Assembly: GCA_021817875.1 (NCBI GenBank)
Contig: JAKAFQ010000092.1
Coordinates: forward strand, 1 to 11,303
Direction of reading: 5' to 3'
Length of the DNA stretch: 11,303 bases
From: Pseudomonadota bacterium
Lineage (GTDB): Bacteria > Pseudomonadota > Gammaproteobacteria > Steroidobacterales > Steroidobacteraceae
Within the stretch, counting starts at the first letter, position 1. Every line of letters starts with the position of its first letter. A program made the translations under genes and the position numbers. Shown piece after piece: positions 7,026-11,303 of the stretch. Under the pieces are notes generated by a model. The model was given only the letters and a program-made list of their open reading frames with translations. It was not told where the DNA came from and made no database searches.

Positions 7026-7637
7026 ATGAGCGGGACGATCCTGGGCGAAGATGGTAAGGCACGGTGCCGTTGGTGTGCCACGGTGCCTGAATTTCTGCCG
7101 TATCACGACCAGGAGTGGGGATTTCCGGTCGCCGACGACCGCCGTCTGTTCGAAAAGCTGAGCCTGGAGGGATTTCAGGCCGGGCTGAGCTGGCGCACCA
7201 TCCTTGCGAAGCGTGAGAATTTTCGCGCTGCCTTTCGGGATTTCGATTTCGAACGCATCGCGCGCTTCACGGCCCGCAACGTCGAGCGGCTGTTGCAGGA
7301 TGCGGGCATCGTCCGGCACCGCGGCAAGATCGAGGCGGTGATCCACAACGCCCGCTGTGCCCAGGCGCTCGTCCGGCGGGAAGGATCGCTGGCCGCGTTC
7401 ATCTGGCGTTACGAGCCGGACCCGGCACGCTTGGGCGAGCCGCAGACGGCATCGACTTCGGCCGAATCGGTTGCGCTCTCGAAGGCGTTGAAGAAGCTCG
7501 GCTGGCGATTCGTGGGGCCGACCACGGTGTACGCCTTCATGCAGGCGATGGGGCTGATCAACGATCACGTCGCCGGCTGTGTGGTCCGGGCGCAGGTCGA
7601 GCGTGCCCGCAACCGGTTCAAAAGGCCGGGGCGCTGA
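7026..7637 (+). CDS. tag: DNA-3-methyladenine glycosylase I
   Basis: A 203-residue helix-hairpin-helix glycosylase that removes 3-methyladenine from alkylated DNA, starting base excision repair in the cytoplasm. It tracks the E. coli Tag sequence throughout: YHDQEWG (26-32), LEGFQAGLSW (47-56, with the base-recognition Glu48 and Trp56), QDAGIVRHRGKI (91-102), STSAESVALSKALKKLGWRFVG split over 143-164, and the end GLINDHVAGC. The structural zinc ligands appear intact as Cys14, His27, His181 and Cys185, with the same Cys-His spacing as in E. coli. The frame is open much further upstream, but ATG 7026 has GGAG eight bases before it and starts right at the conserved domain. A long open frame on the opposite strand is only a shadow of this gene. 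Confidence 0.96.
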   Translation: MSGTILGEDGKARCRWCATVPEFLPYHDQEWGFPVADDRRLFEKLSLEGFQAGLSWRTILAKRENFRAAFRDFDFERIARFTARNVERLLQDAGIVRHRGKIEAVIHNARCAQALVRREGSLAAFIWRYEPDPARLGEPQTASTSAESVALSKALKKLGWRFVGPTTVYAFMQAMGLINDHVAGCVVRAQVERARNRFKRPGR

Positions 7638-8036
7638 ACGCGGCGAGGAATCCTCGGGGCGAGAGGCCCGAATGTGATCCGTGGGGAGTGGCCTGTGCAG
7701 CGGATGCGGTGCCACCGGCAGCAGTCATGCCGCTTCGGCGCCGCTCCACTGCGAACCGCGAACCGGCTCAAAGCGTTGTAGGGCGCGAGACACGGCGAGC
7801 ACCGTCCGGAACTGCGCGAGGACGTGTCAGGACCGGACTCTGACATGTCGGGTCAACGCGAGCATGGAGCCGTCATCATGAGCGCCTGCTCGACGCTCCG
7901 CCCTCGAGGGTGTGCGCGGCCCTCGCCACGGCAGACGGCAAAGCACGCTCGCTCGGCGGACGGCCGCTCACGGTGCCCGGCCGTGCATTCCATGGCCGGG
8001 ATCGCAGGCTGCCACTGATGCCGCGGCGATCCCCGA
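7638..8036. other. Gene-free gap between convergent genes, with inverted repeats
   Basis: These 399 bp hold no recognisable gene. A near-perfect 13-bp inverted repeat, CGAGGA-A-TCCTCG, lies at 7644-7656 just after the tag stop codon. An 8-bp stem with one G-T pair lies at 7823-7847 (CGTGTCAG, nine-base loop, CTGACATG). Neither is followed by a T tract on either strand. They may mark 3' ends of the convergent transcripts, but this is unproven. Confidence 0.45.
7823..7847. repeat. 8-bp inverted repeat (hairpin)
   Basis: CGTGTCAG and CTGACATG pair around GACCGGACT, with one G-T wobble. It lies about 190 bp past the stop of the MetE-like gene and past the end of tag. No T tract is present. It could be an RNA stem or a protein site; there is no direct support for either. 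Confidence 0.3.
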
Positions 8037-9071
8037 TCAGTTGCCACGGTCGAATGCCTCGGCCGCTTGCGCGTGCACCTGGATGATGCGGCGCACCAGG
8101 GCGGGCTCGCGGGCGCGGGCGATGCCGCACTCGGTGGCGATGCCGAATCCCTGGGCGAACCGGGCGGCCACGCGCATCCGCCTCAGCGTACCGGCCTCGC
8201 CGTCGCGTGCATGGACCAGTCCAAGCATGAGCTGTGTCTTCTCATCTCGCAGGGCGGCCAGGGGGGCGAAATAGGCCGCGTCATCGCGCGCCGCCGGCAC
8301 CGGCATGTGAATCCAGTCGACCGCGCGCGGCGCCGAGCCAATCAGCAACTGCGCCAGTTCCACTGCCTTGCCGAGGTCCTCCGGCTGCACGGCATGTTCG
8401 GCGTCAAGGTCCCCGTAGCACAGGTGAAAGCCCAGCTGTACTTCGGCCGGCACTGCGGCAGTCAGCCGGGCAAAGGTGGCGGAGAACACCGCAGCCATCT
8501 GAGGGATGGCTGGCAGGTGCGGGTTGCGCCCGTCCCAAGTCAGCATCTCGGTGCATACGTCCCACTGGATCGCCAGATCGTGGCTCGGGATCGCGGCGAT
8601 GATGCGCCCGAGCTCGCGCAACATGGCTCTCTCGTAGGCTGGCAGTACGCGCGGTACATCCTGCGGCACGACGAATGCCTGGACGACGGCGTAGGGAGTC
8701 GGCAGCGACACCTGCAAGCGCGTTCCCGAAGACAACGTGCCCCGCTGGCGAGCCGCAAGGAAATCGACATAGGATGCCCGCGCCTCGCGCGCATAGCCCA
8801 GTTCGCCGAACTCGAGTCCCGCGGCATCGGCAGCGCTGCGCAGCCGTACCTGGCACACGCCGAGTCCGGCAATCAGGCGATCGTCATCTGCCTGCAGCCA
8901 GGGCGATGCGCGCAGCAACGGCCACTGCCAAGTGATCCACAGGCGCCGGCCACCCACCTCGCCATCCGGACAGCGTGGCAGTCGCGCCTGCAGGGCCCCG
9001 CCCGCCGTATCGAAGATCTCGTCGACCGTGTCCAGGCCGATACTGCCGACAAAGTGCACTTGCGTCGTCAT
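8037..9071 (-). CDS. Stand-alone MetE-like (cobalamin-independent methionine synthase fold) protein
   Basis: A 344-residue protein resembling the UROD/MetE-like superfamily, about the size of the catalytic half of MetE. It starts VHFVGSIGLDTVDEIF, with a conserved-looking LPRCPDGEVGGRRLW at 31-45. The stretch GFHLCYGD carries His216-x-Cys218, matching the HxC zinc ligands of MetE (HMCY). Near the end, TECGIARAR carries Cys315, matching the MetE DCGLKTR cysteine. In the strand where MetE supplies a glutamate ligand, this protein reads DWIHMPVP, so His255 may take its place. The family transfers methyl groups from folate or other donors to thiols, but the N-terminal half of MetE is absent. The real substrate is therefore unknown. 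Its ATG overlaps the TGA of the TetR gene (ATGA), implying translational coupling and control by that regulator. Family assignment is fairly sure; function is not. Confidence 0.82.
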   Translation of the reverse strand: MTTQVHFVGSIGLDTVDEIFDTAGGALQARLPRCPDGEVGGRRLWITWQWPLLRASPWLQADDDRLIAGLGVCQVRLRSAADAAGLEFGELGYAREARASYVDFLAARQRGTLSSGTRLQVSLPTPYAVVQAFVVPQDVPRVLPAYERAMLRELGRIIAAIPSHDLAIQWDVCTEMLTWDGRNPHLPAIPQMAAVFSATFARLTAAVPAEVQLGFHLCYGDLDAEHAVQPEDLGKAVELAQLLIGSAPRAVDWIHMPVPAARDDAAYFAPLAALRDEKTQLMLGLVHARDGEAGTLRRMRVAARFAQGFGIATECGIARAREPALVRRIIQVHAQAAEAFDRGN

Positions 9072-9718
9072 GCGAAAGATTTCCGGTGGGTTCCACAGCC
9101 ATTGAGAAACAGTGCTACCGCGCTCGCAACATGTGCGCGGAGTCGGCGTTCCGACTGCGCCGGCTCGCCGTAGAGCCGGCGGCTGACCTGCCCAGCGACC
9201 AGCAGGTCAAGGAAATGCAATGCGGTGTGCCGCGGGTCCGGTACGTCAGTCCGGCCTTGCTTCGTCCAGATGCGCAGCTGCCGGGCCAGCACCACCTGGA
9301 GTGGTCGGCCGGCAGTGGCATGGAAGAGGCTTTTCAGGTGCGGCAATCGCTCGCCTTCGGTGATCGCCAGCCGTCCGATGAACAGTGGCTCGTCCCTGAG
9401 GATCCAGACCAGGACCCGGTGGGCGAAGACCGTCAACCACTCGGCGGGCTCGGGGCTGTCGATGCCGCGCCAGTCGACGGCGCCGCGCCATTCGGCGGCA
9501 ATGCGCTGCACCACCGCTTCGAGCAAGCCGATCTTGGTGGAAAAGTGCCGGAACAGCGTCGCCTTGGAGCCCCCGAAGGCCCGGCTGATGCGATTGGTGC
9601 TGGCGGCCAGGTAGCCGTGAGTCATGAACTCGACCTGGGCGGCATCGAGGATGCGTGCTCGGACGACGGCCGGATCGCGACTGACCGAGGCCTCGCGCCT
9701 CCGCTTTCTTTGTGGCAT
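9068..9718 (-). CDS. TetR-family regulator with AefR-like C-terminal domain
   Basis: A 216-residue regulator. Residues 20-68 form the TetR DNA-binding domain: ARILDAAQVEFMTHGYLAAS, then NRISRAFGGSKATLFRHFSTK with the recognition helix near 50-58. Residues 113-175 (FIGRLAITEGERLPHL, then ALHFLDLLVAG) resemble the AefR-type ligand-binding half. Such proteins usually repress their own operon until a small molecule binds. The frame is open further upstream, but ATG 9718 starts the usual basic N-terminus (MPQRKRRRE). No good ribosome binding site precedes it, so initiation may be weak or leaderless. Its stop overlaps the start of the MetE-like gene by 4 bp, which makes that gene its most likely target besides itself. 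Near-palindromic DNA lies directly upstream. Confidence 0.92.
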   Translation of the reverse strand: MPQRKRRREASVSRDPAVVRARILDAAQVEFMTHGYLAASTNRISRAFGGSKATLFRHFSTKIGLLEAVVQRIAAEWRGAVDWRGIDSPEPAEWLTVFAHRVLVWILRDEPLFIGRLAITEGERLPHLKSLFHATAGRPLQVVLARQLRIWTKQGRTDVPDPRHTALHFLDLLVAGQVSRRLYGEPAQSERRLRAHVASAVALFLNGCGTHRKSFA

Positions 9719-9722
9719 ATTA

Positions 9723-9748
9723 TCGAAACCACATGGTATCGTTACGAT
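9723..9748. promoter_or_regulatory. Candidate TetR operator upstream of the tetR-type gene
   Basis: TCGAAACC (9723-9730) and GGTATCGT (9735-9742) form an imperfect inverted repeat, 6 of 8 pairs, around ACAT. Overlapping it, ATCGT-T-ACGAT (9738-9748) is a perfect 5-bp repeat with a 1-bp centre. It ends 4 bp before the regulator's ATG, in an AT-richer patch; autoregulatory TetR sites are commonly found in such a place. On the minus strand a TTGACT lies further upstream, at about 9774-9769, without a convincing -10 partner. Confidence 0.45.
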
Positions 9749-10332
9749 GCTGCAGGATGTGAAGGCTGAAGTCAATGCAGACCTGCTCGCACGGCACGTG
9801 GTACGTCGCGGCGTGGGAATCGGCAGCGAGCGCGACGGCGGCGACATGTGCCTGCCGGCGTTGCGCGGGCCGCCGCGTCCACTGCCCTTGGGCGTGAGTC
9901 GTCTTCTCGGTCAGACGCAGGCATGCTCCGGTGCCGTGCAGCGGCGGCATGCTCGGATAGCCCTCGCCCTCGAGGAAGCTGCCCGAGACGTTCCTTGCCG
10001 CGGTTGCAGTGCTGCCGGGGCGGGATTTCCCGGCTTGCCGATCGGACGGTGATGACGGCAGTGATGGTGCTTACGCCGATCTATGCGGGCCGACATGCCT
10101 GCGGGCAGCACGGATGCCGTGCGGACTTCAGTGCCCACGCGGCGACGCGCTCGGTGCGCACCCTGGCCAATGCCGGACACAGGCCGCTTATCGAAGCGGA
10201 CCCTGCCGGCTGCTCGAATTCCTTACCGCATGCCGCGTTGATGCAATCCGTGGCCCGTCGGGGTCTCCAACCGGGACCTGTCGCATCTGGTCACGGTGTG
10301 TCTGGATGCTCCAGTGGAAGGAGACGGCAAAA

Positions 10333-10347
10333 GAGGCAAAAAGCCTC
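10333..10347. repeat. 5-bp hairpin with A5 loop
   Basis: GAGGC and GCCTC pair around AAAAA, about 35 bp before the start of the MoaF-like gene. It may shape the 5' leader; no T tract follows. Confidence 0.3.
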
Positions 10348-10382
10348 GCTCGTTGACTCAATGCTCAATAGGAGTGGACACG

Positions 10383-10796
10383 ATGATGAAGTATGAGCAC
10401 GAATTCCGGCCAGGAGACGAGATCGGCGGGACTGCGACATCGTATCTGGATGGGAAGTGTTTTCACTACACGTATTCACAGGGCCGCGAATACCGTCTGA
10501 CATTCGATGATGGCCATGTTTCATTCAGAATGATCAGGGGTCCGGAGGGAACGGTGGCTCCTGATCCGGGCAGGCCGCCGCCGGCCCTGTTGCCGTATCG
10601 CGCCCGTCAGTTGCGCGACGGTCAATATCTGGTGCACTGGCTGGTGCCGGGGCGCGTGGGGCATGTTTCCTTGGTGATCGACCTGGTCAAAAAGAGCATC
10701 GACGTATCGGCGTTGATGCCGGGGCAAATGGAATTCTTCGACGCCGCGCAGATTCATTCGGTCGACCCGGTGGTCGCTGCGCAGCACCGGAGGTGA
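10383..10796 (+). CDS. Small MoaF/calycin-like protein
   Basis: A 137-residue cytoplasmic protein without signal peptide or membrane helix. Alternating strand-like segments suggest a small beta-barrel: GKCFHYTYSQGREYRLTF (24-41), GHVSFRMI (44-51), QYLVHWLVPGRVGHVSLVID (81-100), then SIDVSALMPG. The pattern of an aromatic-rich first strand followed by Y-L-V-H-W and V-S-L-V-I-D-L resembles MoaF-like proteins and the phenolic-acid-decarboxylase type of calycin barrel. This assignment rests on pattern memory and is moderate. Such barrels bind small hydrophobic ligands, and no catalytic residues can be named here. ATG 10383 was chosen over the upstream in-frame start at 10296 because AGGAG lies eight bases before it and the domain begins there; a second ATG follows at 10386. 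It is convergent with guaA and has no partner on its strand. Confidence 0.75.
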   Translation: MMKYEHEFRPGDEIGGTATSYLDGKCFHYTYSQGREYRLTFDDGHVSFRMIRGPEGTVAPDPGRPPPALLPYRARQLRDGQYLVHWLVPGRVGHVSLVIDLVKKSIDVSALMPGQMEFFDAAQIHSVDPVVAAQHRR

Positions 10797-11067
10797 GCTG
10801 CGGCCGTGTGGCACGAGTGGGCTGGTGATCACGCAGCCTGTTGCAGTGCTGCGAATCCGCCGCATGCCGGGAAGCTGCTCCCGCGCGGTTCGCGGTCGCA
10901 CTCGACCATCGGCGCCTGGCCGGGTCACGGCGAGGTGAACCGTGCGGACGTCGCGGTGGTCGCGAGGCGGCGTTTCTTCGCCTGATCCGATACGCGCAGG
11001 TGAGTGATCCCGGGTGGCGCGTTGCTGCTATTCGGGAGGCCACCGATCGACGGTCAAAGGTCCTGGA

Positions 11068-11303
11068 TCACTCCCACTCTATGGTCGCCGGCGGCTTGCC
11101 GCTGATGTCGTAGACGACACGGGAGATGCCGTTGATCTCGTTGACGATGCGACGGGAGACGAGGTCGAGGAAATCATAGGGCAGGCGGGCCCAGTGAGCC
11201 GTCATGAAGTCGACGGTTTCGACCGCGCGCAGTGCGACGACGTAGTCGTAGCGACGGCCATCACCCATGACGCCCACCGAACGTACCGGAAGGAATACCG
11301 CAA
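11068..11303 (-). CDS. guaA: GMP synthase (glutamine-hydrolysing), C-terminal end (cut by window edge)
   Basis: The last 77 residues of GuaA, which converts XMP, ATP and glutamine to GMP in purine synthesis. The visible part includes [59 protein letters not shown] and the hallmark ending PPATIEWE followed by TGA. It belongs to the C-terminal dimerisation and substrate-binding domain and is nearly the same as the E. coli protein along its length. The rest lies to the right of the window. No terminator is evident in the roughly 270 bp separating it from the convergent MoaF-like gene. Confidence 0.98.
   Translation of the reverse strand, partial: AVFLPVRSVGVMGDGRRYDYVVALRAVETVDFMTAHWARLPYDFLDLVSRRIVNEINGISRVVYDISGKPPATIEWE

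Larger units (their letters stand above)
9719..10382. other. Gene-poor stretch between divergent tetR-type and MoaF-like genes
   Basis: These 664 bp carry the promoter region of the TetR gene at their left end and the ribosome binding site of the MoaF-like gene at their right end (AGGAG at 10370-10374). Nothing recognisable lies between about 9760 and 10330. The open frames there are Cys/Arg/His-rich and match no family known to me. A small hairpin, GAGGC-AAAAA-GCCTC, lies at 10333-10347 just before the MoaF-like gene. Degenerate former coding sequence is possible but unproven. Confidence 0.45.

Noticed and set aside
6483..7715. 410-codon minus-strand open frame over the small membrane protein and tag
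   Set aside because: The tag gene on the plus strand is certain, with all key residues; the opposite product is low-complexity Arg/Pro/Ala-rich.
8067..9173. 368-codon plus-strand open frame opposite the MetE-like and TetR genes
   Set aside because: The product is His/Gly/Arg-rich with no family pattern, while the minus strand encodes two recognisable proteins. It is an antisense shadow in GC-rich DNA.
9848..10396. 182-codon plus-strand frame in the gap before the MoaF-like gene
   Set aside because: No motif or credible ribosome binding site; Cys/Arg/Ser-rich composition typical of a chance frame, and it overlaps the start of the better-supported MoaF-like gene.
1..11303. CRISPR array, insertion sequence, tRNA or phage/defence module
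   Set aside because: No regularly spaced repeats, transposase or integrase motifs, tRNA-like T-loop with matching stems, or defence domains were seen anywhere in the window.

Overview
This is a GC-rich window with nine complete genes and two genes cut by its edges, separated by unusually long gaps. It looks like the chromosome of a Gram-negative proteobacterium, most likely a high-GC gammaproteobacterium. The reasons are a TonB-dependent outer-membrane receptor, a GMP synthase tail that closely resembles the enterobacterial protein, and the mix of AraC, TetR, acyl-CoA dehydrogenase and Tag proteins. The taxonomic call is inference. No transposase, integrase, CRISPR array, tRNA or rRNA was recognised.

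Layout. Positions 1-2973, all minus strand: an AraC-type regulator (1981-2973) followed by a candidate terminator, then a PLP enzyme related to sphingosine-1-phosphate lyase (507-1751), then the first 101 codons of a TonB-dependent receptor that runs out of the window (1-303). The AraC protein may control uptake and breakdown of a small amine or lipid-like substrate by the other two. Positions 3751-4665, plus strand: an exported alpha/beta hydrolase with an intact catalytic triad, convergent with a glutaryl-CoA dehydrogenase (4895-6073, minus, TTG start). An AT-rich patch near 6212-6255 is the best promoter candidate in the middle of the window. Positions 6670-7637, plus strand: a small three-helix membrane protein and then the DNA repair enzyme Tag.

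Positions 8037-9718, minus strand: a tight two-gene unit in which a TetR/AefR-type regulator overlaps by 4 bp the start of a stand-alone MetE-like protein. That protein keeps the His-x-Cys and distal Cys of the methionine synthase metal site, but appears to have His where MetE has Glu. Near-palindromic DNA sits directly upstream of the regulator. Positions 10383-10796, plus strand: a small MoaF/calycin-like protein, convergent with the end of guaA (11068-11303, minus).

The genes look like a mosaic of independent units rather than one pathway. The most interesting parts are the regulated MetE-like gene and the receptor/S1P-lyase-like/AraC cluster. No defence or other multi-gene novel system could be supported. 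Four gaps of about 400-780 bp hold no recognisable gene and may contain decayed sequence.
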